A DNA stretch of 64,000 nt from a virus: positions 1-64,000 of IMG/VR virus record IMGVR_UViG_3300047443_000115; one strand, 5' to 3'. A model generated the notes under the pieces. The model did no database searches and was not told the origin of the DNA. It saw nothing but the letters and a program-made list of their open reading frames with translations. Each line of letters opens with the position of its first letter. Position 1 is the stretch's first letter. Positions 23,505-31,722 of the stretch are shown piece after piece. The position numbers and the translations under genes are program-made.

Positions 23505-24842
23505 TCAGGCGTGCTCGATAACGACACCGCGCTTGAACAGCGCCGCGTCGCCCGTGCCCGCATCGGAGGGAACGCCGTAGTCGCCGACCCACGACCAGGT
23601 CGTGGAGATGACCTGCTGCAGACGGTCGGTCGGCGGACGCACGATCAGCGAGATGTCCACGCCGGCCGCCGGAGTGATGTTCCGGATCTCCGGCACATCC
23701 TCCACTCCCGAGCCTTCCAGGAGGGTTCCGGTCCGCTCGAACGGGGCGGCGATCAGCGCACCCGCACCGAGGACAACCGGCCGGTGCACCGTAAGCGTTG
23801 TCGCCGAGCCACCCAGGACGGTCGGGACCTCCAGGTTGCGCACCCAGTCAATCCCCGCAAACCGTCCGATGCTCAGGTCGCGGTAGATGGGTGAATCGAC
23901 CCTGCCTTGCAACGCCTGCTTGAAGTCGGAGTCGGCGAACAGCTGGGCCTCAGTGTCCGGGTCGATGTGCGCCACGTAGTAGCCGCCCAGGGTGGGGACC
24001 GCCATCTTCCGCAGGCGAGCGACCGCCGACCGGAAGTTCGCGAAGGTGACCGTGTTGGAGCTGGACAGGTCGAAGGCTGAACTGCCCGTCGCCCGGACCG
24101 AGACCGGAGCGTTCGCCGCGACCACCGAGTCGCCAGCGGTGTCCGCACGGGCCGTACCCAGGGTCAGCGTTCCCGGAGTGCCCGGAGTTACGCCGGTCAC
24201 CGTGTTCGCGACGCCCGCGATCGACACGGTCAGCGGGTTCGACGCCGACACGGCCGTCGGAACGCCGTTGACGAGTACCTTCTCGAAGCCGTTCGTGGAC
24301 TGCACGATGATCGATGAGTCCGAACCGGCCGTGGTGGTGCACCAGGTCCGGCCACCCGCGTAAGCGGTGTACAGCTTGTTCCGGGCGATCTGGTTCAGGG
24401 ACTGGCCGGCGTTGATGCCGAGCGTCTCGCCGTCGGACAGGAACTTGTTCGCCAGCGCCATCGAGCTGGACAGCATGTTGGTGTCCATGCTGTTGCCGTA
24501 CTGGTCCATCGTGACCGAGTACTGCTCAAGGTTGTACGTGGCCGCCGACGGGTCCGAACCCGTGATCGCGGTGGTCGCTGTCGCCAGCAGGCCGCGGCGG
24601 GTGAACGTCTTGGTGTCACCGAGGCCACCGGCCCACGGCTGCGGGTCGGCGATCTGCGGGAACAGGAACTCGGGCACGAGCGCGTCCTGGAAGACGCGGT
24701 CGAGGATGCCGTTCTGCAGCATCGCCCGGATCGCAGCCGGCACGGTGCTGCGCACGTCGTGTCGGTCGAGACGGAACCACGGCCGCGCCGCGCGCCGCTG
24801 GACATTCAGCCGCGGGCGGACCGCGGTCATGGTGGGGCTCAT
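23505..24842 (-). CDS. Major capsid protein, HK97 fold
   Basis: 445 residues from an ATG after AGGAG. The N-terminal 30 residues are basic and unstructured and contain WFRLDRHD (22-29), also present in the scaffold. The body has a long-helix region (MALANKFLSDGETLGINAGQ), an inserted Gly/Thr/Val-rich Ig-like stretch (about 170-240), and TFANFRSAVARLRKMAVPTL followed by YYVAHIDPDTEAQL, consistent with the HK97 capsid group. It assembles the procapsid around the scaffold encoded just upstream. Confidence 0.88.
   Translation of the reverse strand: MSPTMTAVRPRLNVQRRAARPWFRLDRHDVRSTVPAAIRAMLQNGILDRVFQDALVPEFLFPQIADPQPWAGGLGDTKTFTRRGLLATATTAITGSDPSAATYNLEQYSVTMDQYGNSMDTNMLSSSMALANKFLSDGETLGINAGQSLNQIARNKLYTAYAGGRTWCTTTAGSDSSIIVQSTNGFEKVLVNGVPTAVSASNPLTVSIAGVANTVTGVTPGTPGTLTLGTARADTAGDSVVAANAPVSVRATGSSAFDLSSSNTVTFANFRSAVARLRKMAVPTLGGYYVAHIDPDTEAQLFADSDFKQALQGRVDSPIYRDLSIGRFAGIDWVRNLEVPTVLGGSATTLTVHRPVVLGAGALIAAPFERTGTLLEGSGVEDVPEIRNITPAAGVDISLIVRPPTDRLQQVISTTWSWVGDYGVPSDAGTGDAALFKRGVVIEHA
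24757..24779 (-). repeat. WFRLDRHD-coding motif, capsid copy
   Basis: This 23-base stretch matches 25713-25735 in the scaffold gene at 22 positions; the one difference is silent. It encodes residues 22-29 of the capsid protein and may be a protease recognition site. Confidence 0.6.
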
Positions 24843-24845
24843 TCG

Positions 24846-25034
24846 TCACTCCTGGGTGATTTCTACGGACACGAGGTCCGGGTACTGCCGGGCGTATTCC
24901 TCAAGCCCGAGCAGTGCGGTTTGGGTAATTGCGGTGATCGCCGCACAGACGCGGCCGTCCACGGCGTGGCCCTCGTGACCGGACACCTCAAGGAGCGTGT
25001 GTCCGTCGCCCAACCGGGCGCGGATTTCGATCAC
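24846..25034 (-). CDS. Small Prp-like cysteine protease
   Basis: 62 residues, GTG start sharing a base with the scaffold stop. SGHEGHAVDGRVCAAITAIT carries the Prp (YsxB) signature: GH, a Gly-containing loop, then V-C-A-A before a helix ending LLGL; His20 or His23 and Cys30 are the likely dyad. Prp proteins usually have about 105 residues, so this is a minimal version lacking the C-terminal part. In staphylococcal phage 80alpha, Prp trims the N-termini of scaffold and capsid. Its position between those two genes here supports a processing role. Confidence 0.7.
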   Translation of the reverse strand: MIEIRARLGDGHTLLEVSGHEGHAVDGRVCAAITAITQTALLGLEEYARQYPDLVSVEITQE

Positions 25035-25783
25035 TAGTAGCGCTGCCGGAAGCCGACCTTCGCCAACTCGGCCGCGACCTCGTCCTTCGGGGCGCTGCGG
25101 AAGTCGGTCGCAGGTGCAGGCAGACGCGGCCCCTGGCCCGGGTCAGGCTTCGGCTGACGTACCGGCTTCTTCTCCGGCTCCGGCGCGACTGGCTCGGGCT
25201 TGGCCCAGTGGGGCTTGCGCTCCAGCAGGTCAGCCAGCGCTGCCTCGATCGCGTCGGTGTCGATCTCGCCGTCCGAGTCGACGTAGTCCTTGACGTCGCG
25301 CATCAGCACGTCCACGGCGTCGCCGACGTCGGCGAACTGGCCGACGGCCAGCACCTTCACCTCGGCCTGCACCGCTCGCGCGGTCGCCTTCGTGGCCTGA
25401 TCGGTGAGCCGCTCAGCCCTCGCCTTCTGACGGTCCAGCTCGGACTTGTCGCGGTCCTCGAAGTCCTGGACCTTCTGGGCGAGGTCGGCGAGCTGCTTCT
25501 TGGCCGTCGCGGCTTCTTTCCTTGCTGCAGCCCTGTCGGCCTTCATGCGCGCAAGGGCCCTCTTGCCCTCGTCGCCGAGCTTGTCAGCGCCCTCCGGCTC
25601 AGGGTCCGGGTCCGTGGGATCGGGATCCGGGTCCGGCTCAGGATCGGCCGGGTCGGGGTCGCCCTGGGGGTCGACAGGATCCGGGTCGGCCGGATCCACC
25701 GGGTCGGGGTCGTCGTGTCGGTCGAGCCGGAACCAGTCCGCGCCCTGGGCAGCGGACAGCCAGCTTTTACGGATGCTGTGCAT
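25034..25783 (-). CDS. Capsid scaffolding protein
   Basis: 249 residues from the ATG at 25783 (GTG at 25819 is an alternative). Residues 17-24 are WFRLDRHD; 25-62 are a DP-repeat acidic tract; 75-140 a long coiled coil (ARKEAATAKKQLADLAQKVQ); then a small helical domain and a Pro/Lys-rich basic tail that may bind capsid. Acidic-coiled-coil-basic layout and position before the capsid gene are typical of siphovirus scaffolds. Confidence 0.82.
   Translation of the reverse strand: MHSIRKSWLSAAQGADWFRLDRHDDPDPVDPADPDPVDPQGDPDPADPEPDPDPDPTDPDPEPEGADKLGDEGKRALARMKADRAAARKEAATAKKQLADLAQKVQDFEDRDKSELDRQKARAERLTDQATKATARAVQAEVKVLAVGQFADVGDAVDVLMRDVKDYVDSDGEIDTDAIEAALADLLERKPHWAKPEPVAPEPEKKPVRQPKPDPGQGPRLPAPATDFRSAPKDEVAAELAKVGFRQRY
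25713..25735 (-). repeat. WFRLDRHD-coding motif, scaffold copy
   Basis: Partner of 24757-24779 (22 of 23 bases identical); encodes scaffold residues 17-24. No third copy was noticed in other proteins of the window. Confidence 0.6.
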
Positions 25784-25843
25784 GGTGGGGTGTCTCCCAT
25801 TGCGGGATTGGTCTCGCACCGTTGCGGCGCAAGAGGTCTGTGA

Positions 25844-26122
25844 TCAGCGGGCCTTTGGCGGTTGCCCAGTCCCGGGATAAACGTCGCCGCCCAGAATCGC
25901 GGCACGTCGGGCAGCGACATGGCTCTGCTCAGCGGGGCGGGTGGTCTGGAGGCGCAGTAGCTCCTCGATCAGTTCCGTCTTCTCGCGCTCCGCCTGCTTG
26001 CATCGCTTTTGCCACTGCCGAGCGCGAGCCCGCCAGTACTCGACCGTCCCCGCCTCAATGTCAGGATCGATTTCGTCGAGCTGGCCATCGGAGGACGTTG
26101 CATCCCCATCGGAAGGCGCCAT
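25844..26122 (-). CDS. Small coiled-coil protein of the head module
   Basis: 92 residues, acidic N-terminus, then one long helix (VEYWRARARQWQKRCKQAER), ending in ILGGDVYPGTGQPPK. AAAGGAG precedes the ATG. Unknown function; between MuF-like and scaffold genes it could be an accessory scaffold or internal head protein. Confidence 0.55.
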   Translation of the reverse strand: MAPSDGDATSSDGQLDEIDPDIEAGTVEYWRARARQWQKRCKQAEREKTELIEELLRLQTTRPAEQSHVAARRAAILGGDVYPGTGQPPKAR

Positions 26123-26177
26123 TGCGGCTCCTTTGGTAGCGGTATCCGAGGTGCCGGAGAACGGCCAAGAGTGAGAC

Positions 26178-28157
26178 TCAGACGCTCCAGCCCAGATAGC
26201 CGTATTGGCGGAGCAAACTGATGGCCTCGTCGCGGCTACCGGCGATGCGATAGATCTGCTCAGGCAGCAGACGCGGCGAGGAAAGTTGGAAACGCCTGGG
26301 GTACCGGGGCGAAGCCGTGCCCGCCCGATAGGCGCGCGACCGCTCCATCTGGAAGTACAGGCCGCGGCGCGTGGTGCCCTCGTAGGTGGCGCGCAGTCGG
26401 CCGCCGTAGCCGTCGGCCGCGGTGTACATGCCGCGGCGGGCGTTGACGACGGAGTTCATGTCTGCGCCGTCCCGGATCGCCTTCGCCCCGGCCTGGGTGA
26501 AGATGCGGTCCTGCTCGGCGCGGGACAGGCCCTTGAAGTAGGCCTGCGGATCGAACGCGCCGGGGATGTGGCGGTCACGAGCGATCAGCTTTGCGGGCAT
26601 ATGCGTACAGTCACAGTTTGATACAATGAGACTGTTCGCAACGTGCCACCCCTCGACCGAAGTGAGGCTGTAAACGTGCCCGCTCCACTCGCTCCGGCGA
26701 AGCTCGACTACGCGATCGAGCTCTACCTGTCCGGAAAGCCGATCCAGGAGATCGCGACCTTGGCGGGCATATCCGTCACGCGTTTCCACCGAGAACGAGT
26801 CTCCCGGGGCATCCCATCGCGGAAGACCCGCGATCTCCCCATCAGTGAAATCGCGTCCGCCTACCTCAATGGAGCCAGCGAGTTCGCGCTCGGCAAGCAG
26901 TACGGGGTGTCCCGAAATGTCATCGCGCGCCGCCTCGCGGAAGCCGGAGTACAGCGGCGTGACGCCAGTGAAGCTGGCGTTGTCAGGGCGGCCAAGTTGA
27001 GCGCTGGCGAGCGCAAGACCCAGGCCGCCGCCGCCAACCGGGCCGCCCGATTGCGTCGCGTCCCACAGATTCAAAAGCATCGACGCGCGCTCGGCATCGA
27101 ACTGGCCGGTCAAGCCCAGTCCTCCGGCGAGGCCGAGTTGCACCAACTTCTTGCCGACCGTGGCCAGATTGCCACTCGCCAGCGCGCGATCGGCGTATAC
27201 AACGTCGACCTCGCCTTGCTGCCCGTCGCCGTGGAAGTCCTCGGTGGCGGTTGGCATGCGGTCAAGACCGTGCACGCTGAGCGCACCCCATACGTCCTCG
27301 ATGAGGGATGGCATCTCGTGATGGTCTGGGACTACGAGGGGCGTAGCGCCCTCGGGGCGGGTGCTGCGGACTACCTCGTCGCCTTCTTGGATGAGGTTCG
27401 CCGGAACCCACCCGCGACTTGTCAGTACCGGGTGATTTCCGGTCAGGGCGAGGTTCTGGCCGCTCGCGGTAGAGAGGACAATGAGTTCCCCTTGGAACCA
27501 CCGCCGCGTGGCCGCCTGTGACCTAGGCCCCGACACCACCACTCCGGCCGGGAAGCAGCGCGGATGCCGTTGGAAGCCGGTATTCCAGCCGTACTCACGT
27601 CCGGCGAGGACGATGCACCGACTGCACGCGGGCGGGTTGACCACCCGGATATAGCCGTTGATCGTGCGGTTCCCCGCGATCGACACCCCGGTGGCCGCCC
27701 TCCCGGCGTCCGTGACCTCCGACGCCGCCATGCGCAGCAACTGCTGCAGGCCCGTCATCATCGCCTCGACCTCATCGACGCCTGCCGCGATGGCCGTCTT
27801 CGACGTGATGAGCGGCAGATCCAGCAGCGTGTCCAGCGACCGACCATCAGCAGCAAGCCCAGCGAAGGCCTCTGGACGGACACGGCCCGCGGGATCCGAA
27901 CTCAGACCCCGTGCCGCGATGATGGACTCGACGTAGGCGTCTGCGGCTGCCGCCGTAGCCAACTGGCCGGCGGTCACCGTGCGGACCACCTCCGGGCCGA
28001 TGTAGATGGCCCACGAACGGCTCAGATCGCGGCGGTCGATCTCCCGCCACAACTGCTGAACCCGGTCCGCCACCCGGCGGGCATGCGACTGCTGAGCCAC
28101 ATAGAAGGCGTTCGCGAGCTCCTCGGCCGACAAATCCCGCACCGACCCCGTGGCCAT
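26178..28157 (-). CDS. MuF-like head morphogenesis protein interrupted by an intein
   Basis: 659-residue precursor. N-extein 1-200 is a helical portal-associated domain ending ACSRCIVLAGREYGWNTGF, QRHPR; C-extein 515-659 begins CDCTHMPAKLI. Removal of residues 201-514 restores the family motif HPRCDCTHMP, giving a 345-residue mature protein. The intein (Hint blocks present) lies at the zinc-like motif, the most conserved spot. The gene overlaps the portal stop and lies in the usual portal-MuF-scaffold order. It probably rides inside the procapsid near the portal. Confidence 0.87.
   Translation of the reverse strand: MATGSVRDLSAEELANAFYVAQQSHARRVADRVQQLWREIDRRDLSRSWAIYIGPEVVRTVTAGQLATAAAADAYVESIIAARGLSSDPAGRVRPEAFAGLAADGRSLDTLLDLPLITSKTAIAAGVDEVEAMMTGLQQLLRMAASEVTDAGRAATGVSIAGNRTINGYIRVVNPPACSRCIVLAGREYGWNTGFQRHPRCFPAGVVVSGPRSQAATRRWFQGELIVLSTASGQNLALTGNHPVLTSRGWVPANLIQEGDEVVRSTRPEGATPLVVPDHHEMPSLIEDVWGALSVHGLDRMPTATEDFHGDGQQGEVDVVYADRALASGNLATVGKKLVQLGLAGGLGLTGQFDAERASMLLNLWDATQSGGPVGGGGLGLALASAQLGRPDNASFTGVTPLYSGFREAARDDISGHPVLLAERELAGSIEVGGRDFTDGEIAGLPRWDAPGDSFSVETRDGYARQGRDLLDRLSGQVELDRVVELRRSEWSGHVYSLTSVEGWHVANSLIVSNCDCTHMPAKLIARDRHIPGAFDPQAYFKGLSRAEQDRIFTQAGAKAIRDGADMNSVVNARRGMYTAADGYGGRLRATYEGTTRRGLYFQMERSRAYRAGTASPRYPRRFQLSSPRLLPEQIYRIAGSRDEAISLLRQYGYLGWSV
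26616..27557 (-). mobile_element. Intein in the MuF-like gene
   Basis: 314 codons. Block A begins at Cys201 (CFPAGVVV); block B is LALTGNHPVLTSRGWVPA with the TxxH pair Thr239/His242; block F is VYSLTSVEGWHVANSLIVSN; the last residue is Asn514, followed by Cys515 as +1 nucleophile. The penultimate residue is Ser, not His, which is tolerated in some inteins. The middle 200 residues have no LAGLIDADG or HNH motifs; the nuclease is on the opposite strand. Confidence 0.85.
26643..27521 (+). CDS. Vsr-like homing endonuclease, antisense within the intein DNA
   Basis: 292 residues (GTG 26643; GTG 26676 is possible and better placed to GAGG). Two HTH units (IQEIATLAGISVTRFHRERV; FALGKQYGVSRNVIARRLAE) precede a Vsr/PD-(D/E)XK-like core: GEAELHQLL (Glu163/165), YNVDLALLPVAVEVLGGGWH (Asp189, Glu198, His205) and WHLVMVWDY. 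It lies wholly inside the intein. Its codons are in register with the sense codons, so its stops would need sense TTA, CTA or TCA, which are rare here. The last 35 residues may be a shadow of the Hint domain. Confidence 0.75.
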   Translation: MPPLDRSEAVNVPAPLAPAKLDYAIELYLSGKPIQEIATLAGISVTRFHRERVSRGIPSRKTRDLPISEIASAYLNGASEFALGKQYGVSRNVIARRLAEAGVQRRDASEAGVVRAAKLSAGERKTQAAAANRAARLRRVPQIQKHRRALGIELAGQAQSSGEAELHQLLADRGQIATRQRAIGVYNVDLALLPVAVEVLGGGWHAVKTVHAERTPYVLDEGWHLVMVWDYEGRSALGAGAADYLVAFLDEVRRNPPATCQYRVISGQGEVLAARGREDNEFPLEPPPRGRL

Positions 28158-29590
28158 CAGGCCACCTCCGCGGGTTCGGGATCAGCCTCAGGCATGACGG
28201 GATCGGGCGGAGGCTTCGGGCCCGCCTCCAGCGCCGAGAAGTCGCCCGCCATGATGCGCTGCATCGCGTCCTGCGCGGCGGCCTCGTCCTCTTCCTCCAT
28301 GCGCTCGATCTGCGCCTGCGTGTACCGCAGGTCTTCGCGCGTCTGCCGGAGAGGCACGATCTTCGCCTGGAACTTCTTCACCGAAGCGTCCGCGACCTGC
28401 GCCACCGTCGGAGTTGAAGCGTCCCGCCAGATCGTCTCCAGTGACCGGGCCGCCGGATCCCACTCGCCATCCTTCACTCGCAGCACAAGCCGCATGACGC
28501 GCTCCCACGAGCCGCCCCACGCCCGCTGCTTCCGCTCCGCGCGCTTCACCAGGCGGGTCTCGCTACTGCGGATCGCATCCGCCGAGGCCGGGTTCTGGGT
28601 GCTGTAGCCCAGGAACTGCGGAGGTAGACCGGACAGGCTGGAGACCAGCTGCGCGAGCTGATTCAGCGTGCTGTGGAAGTTGCTGAGCGACGCTTCCGGG
28701 AACTGGACGACATCCGCGCCATCCTGCTTGGAGCGCTCCGTCGCCCACATCCGGCCGATGATCCGGCTGAACGCCGACACCCGACGGCCGGACTCATCGA
28801 CGAAGTCCTCCTCGCCGAAGCCGAACGCCACGCGCCGCGGCGTTGCGTGATACTCGGCGCTGACCATCATGTCCGTTGCGATCTTGCAGGCCGCGTCGGA
28901 CAGTGGGATGACGTCCTGGAGCTCCGACACACCGCCCGGACACTTCAGGCGCGGCCGGTTCGGCAGCACCTCGACCAGAACCTCGCCCGTCTCGTGCTCA
29001 TCCCTCGGATACTCCGGATCCTCGACCCAATGACCCGACTCCTTCACCCACCACACCGTGGCGTCCGGCAGGTACAGCGTCGCGTGATCGACCTTCCGGC
29101 CCTCGTCGCCGTCCTCCTGCCAGCGCTTCACCGCAGCCGCCACCCGACGCGTCCGAGGATCGAACTCCGCGAACATGTCCAAGGCGCTCTCGACGGTGAT
29201 CAGCGGCGTCGAGTCGTCATCCTCGTTCGCGCCCACCACGATGTACGAGCGCCGCATCGCCAGGGCATCCAGGTGCCCCATCTGCGACTGCTCGTCCATG
29301 TCATTGGCCTGCCAGATCCGCCAGAGCTCGTCATCGGCGTCCGCCACGCCGGGGAAACGGAAGCCCTCCACGTCCAGGCGCTCCTCGATGCTGTCGACGA
29401 TCAGGCGCGGCCAGTTGATGACGACCTGGCGAACCGTCTCCTGCAACTCCACCTGAAGCTCCGGCGCCATGTACGACAGCGGCTGAGAGCCCTCGTAGTA
29501 GGAGTTCAGGCGCTTGAGCTCGTTCAACTCCTTGTCGTGGCACGAGATCAGGTGAGTCAGCCACTGCAGCTCGGAGCGCTCCACAGGCAC
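28157..29590 (-). CDS. Portal protein, SPP1 gp6 type
   Basis: 477 residues. LNSYYEGSQPLSYM near the N-terminus, INWPRLIVDSIEERLDVEGF, a central beta-rich wing with KVDHATLYLPDATVWWVKES, FSRIIGRMWATERSKQ, and the GLPPQFLGYSTQNPASADAI clip-stem motif followed by the RSSETRLVKRAERKQ helix are characteristic of SPP1-like portals. It forms the dodecameric DNA entry ring and docks TerL. One-base overlap with the next gene. Confidence 0.92.
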   Translation of the reverse strand: MPVERSELQWLTHLISCHDKELNELKRLNSYYEGSQPLSYMAPELQVELQETVRQVVINWPRLIVDSIEERLDVEGFRFPGVADADDELWRIWQANDMDEQSQMGHLDALAMRRSYIVVGANEDDDSTPLITVESALDMFAEFDPRTRRVAAAVKRWQEDGDEGRKVDHATLYLPDATVWWVKESGHWVEDPEYPRDEHETGEVLVEVLPNRPRLKCPGGVSELQDVIPLSDAACKIATDMMVSAEYHATPRRVAFGFGEEDFVDESGRRVSAFSRIIGRMWATERSKQDGADVVQFPEASLSNFHSTLNQLAQLVSSLSGLPPQFLGYSTQNPASADAIRSSETRLVKRAERKQRAWGGSWERVMRLVLRVKDGEWDPAARSLETIWRDASTPTVAQVADASVKKFQAKIVPLRQTREDLRYTQAQIERMEEEDEAAAQDAMQRIMAGDFSALEAGPKPPPDPVMPEADPEPAEVA

Positions 29591-29594
29591 CCCC

Positions 29595-31214
29595 TCACCG
29601 CATGACGATCATCTTGGACTTCTTCTTGGGACGGGCCAGGCCGGCGGCCGTCGCATCCCCAGCGGCCTCATGGGCGAGGATGCTCGGGATCGCAGCGTCG
29701 ATCTTCTGAGACGGGCTCGCCTTGCCGAGCACATACCGGCCGCCGACACGGGCCGCCTTACGGGCGTTCCGGACGTGCGCGGCCGTGATCACACAGCCGT
29801 CATGCCGGAACACCGACTCCGTCTTCGTGACGTCCGTTAGCAGTCGCTCCGCCGCCGCATGCATCTGCACCGTGCGGTACGTGTACCAGCGCACGACGCG
29901 CTTTTCGCCGTGTCGGTCCGCCCATCCGTCGACCTCCGACTCCCAGTACGGCGGATCGCAGTACATGCGCAGCACGTCGAAACGCGCGAACACCTCGTCG
30001 ACCGCCGCGGCCACTTCAAGGCGAGGCACCTGGCCGCCGTAGTCCGCCGGATTCCAGATTGTCGGCAACTCATCCGGGCCGAATGTCGGCGTGAACTGGT
30101 AGCCGTCCAGCGTCTCCAGGCGGAGCGCTGTCCAGTCATCAACGTCCGAGCCGTCGAAGCCGGCCACGACCGTCGTGCCGTCCGGGACCTCGCGGAACTC
30201 CGCGAGGGTGTCCCAGGCGTCGCCGTTCATCCAAGACCCGGCGCCGTACACGATGCGGTTCCCGAAGAATCGCTCCGCCTGCTCCGGATCCTTCTCCAGT
30301 AGCTCGGCAGCCTCCGCCTCGATCGCATCCAGGTCGACGTGCGTCGAGCCCATGTAGACATGCCGGTGGATCTTCCGCCGGTCCGTCTTGTTCGTGTACT
30401 TCAGCGACGCCGGCGGCACCCGGTGGAACCGGAAGATGTCCTTGACCTTCGCCTCGGACGTGGCCTGCGCGACGCTGTTCTCCGACGGGTTCCACGCATT
30501 CGTGGTCTCCATCGTGCGGCCACCCATACCGGCGGCGCCGCGGCGCTGGGTCGTGGCAACCCGGTCCATCTTGTTCGCCGGAGTCCACAGTTGGGTCTCA
30601 TCCTGAAGGACGAACGTCACCGGGTTACCCAGGCGGGACTGCGCGCTGCTGGTGACGACGTCGATGCGGCCGTCATTCGGAAGGCGAATGAACTGCTCCC
30701 CGACCCGCATCAGCTCACCCAACGGGCCGGTTCGGATCATCGCCTGCAGAGGCCGGTAGACGTTGTCGGTCTGCTCCTCCGAGAACGCCGTGATCTGCAC
30801 CAGCGGCGTCGGCCACGGAATCGCCATCGGCTCTCCCGGTGAGTACTCGTACACCCACCCGCAGCCGCAACCATGATCGCGGCAGTCGTACACCTCGCCG
30901 CCAACCGCCCAGCCGTCAAAGACCGCTGGTCCAACGCCCTCATTCGCACAGACCGCCGCAGTCCACGGACCTTTCCCCGTCTTCTGAGGAGCAACACACT
31001 GGGACCGGCGGTAGAAGAACGCCGGCGCCAACTGGCCCACCGTCGCAGTTGGCTTCACGCGGTAGAAGTTCGCCGTGCACCACAACTGCCAGTCGTACAT
31101 CTGGAACGGCTCACCCTTGCGGAAGCCATCCGGAATGCGGCAATGCTCCTCGATCCAGTCGCAAGCCACCCACAGCGTCGGAAAGTCGACGACGAACTCG
31201 CTACTCTTCTCCAT
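29595..31214 (-). CDS. terL: Terminase large subunit
   Basis: 539 residues. ATPase: Walker A variant APQKTGKGPW (75-84), Walker B VTFVLQDETQ, coupling motif METTNAW. Nuclease: AGFDGSDVDDWTAL, MYCDPPYWESEVDGW and KIDAAIPSILAHEAA supply the RNase H-like acidic triad. It packages DNA into the procapsid through the portal. It overlaps the TerS gene by 14 bases. Confidence 0.94.
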   Translation of the reverse strand: MEKSSEFVVDFPTLWVACDWIEEHCRIPDGFRKGEPFQMYDWQLWCTANFYRVKPTATVGQLAPAFFYRRSQCVAPQKTGKGPWTAAVCANEGVGPAVFDGWAVGGEVYDCRDHGCGCGWVYEYSPGEPMAIPWPTPLVQITAFSEEQTDNVYRPLQAMIRTGPLGELMRVGEQFIRLPNDGRIDVVTSSAQSRLGNPVTFVLQDETQLWTPANKMDRVATTQRRGAAGMGGRTMETTNAWNPSENSVAQATSEAKVKDIFRFHRVPPASLKYTNKTDRRKIHRHVYMGSTHVDLDAIEAEAAELLEKDPEQAERFFGNRIVYGAGSWMNGDAWDTLAEFREVPDGTTVVAGFDGSDVDDWTALRLETLDGYQFTPTFGPDELPTIWNPADYGGQVPRLEVAAAVDEVFARFDVLRMYCDPPYWESEVDGWADRHGEKRVVRWYTYRTVQMHAAAERLLTDVTKTESVFRHDGCVITAAHVRNARKAARVGGRYVLGKASPSQKIDAAIPSILAHEAAGDATAAGLARPKKKSKMIVMR

Positions 31215-31668
31215 CGCCCGGGACGACCTTCAACCGCGACCGCGCCGACGACCGCACCGGCGCCGAACGGCCAGCAGCAGGCCGGGCCGGGGCCTCCTCC
31301 GCGGTGATGCGCCACCGGTTCGCCCGCATTCCCGGAGTCGTCAGGCCGAGAGAGTCGGCCATCTGCCGCACCAGCGTCGACAAGTTCACCCGGGAATCCA
31401 TCAGCTCAGCCTCCGAGAGCCGGCGCACGTACAGCGCCACCTCGATCTCCTGGCCGAACCGCTCCCACATCAGCGCCTGCGGCATCCGCCACAACCGCTC
31501 CCACAGCTCGTCCTCGCGGACACTCTGGTCTGTCAACGGCCATACGGGCATTGCACCCTGGCGGCCCTCCGCAGGCAGAATCGTCCACTCGCCGGCATCC
31601 CGCTCACGCCGAAGCGCATTCGGATCAGGGGCAGGACCAGAACGTGCGCGTGCTCCACCCTTCGGCAT
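31201..31668 (-). CDS. terS: Terminase small subunit
   Basis: 155 residues from the ATG at 31668 with GAGGAG upstream (ATG 31692 also in frame). N-terminal MPKGGARARSGPAPDPNALR is typical of P27-family small terminases; the helical body (YVRRLSEAELMDSRVNLSTL; VRQMADSLGLTTPGM) and basic tail follow. It recognises the packaging site for TerL. Confidence 0.85.
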   Translation of the reverse strand: MPKGGARARSGPAPDPNALRRERDAGEWTILPAEGRQGAMPVWPLTDQSVREDELWERLWRMPQALMWERFGQEIEVALYVRRLSEAELMDSRVNLSTLVRQMADSLGLTTPGMRANRWRITAEEAPARPAAGRSAPVRSSARSRLKVVPGDGEE

Positions 31669-31683
31669 ATCGCTCTCCTCGGA

Positions 31684-31703
31684 TCGCGCCATTGCGGCGC
31701 AAG
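31684..31703. repeat. 20-bp repeated sequence before terS
   Basis: Matches 25814-25833 upstream of the scaffold at 18 of 20 positions, and 13 bases (GCGCCATTGCGGC) recur at the start of the gene at 26122. Core TTGCG-G-CGCAA is an interrupted palindrome. It may mark late promoter or mRNA leader elements. Confidence 0.4.
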
Positions 31704-31722
31704 CGACGGCCGGGCATTGCGC

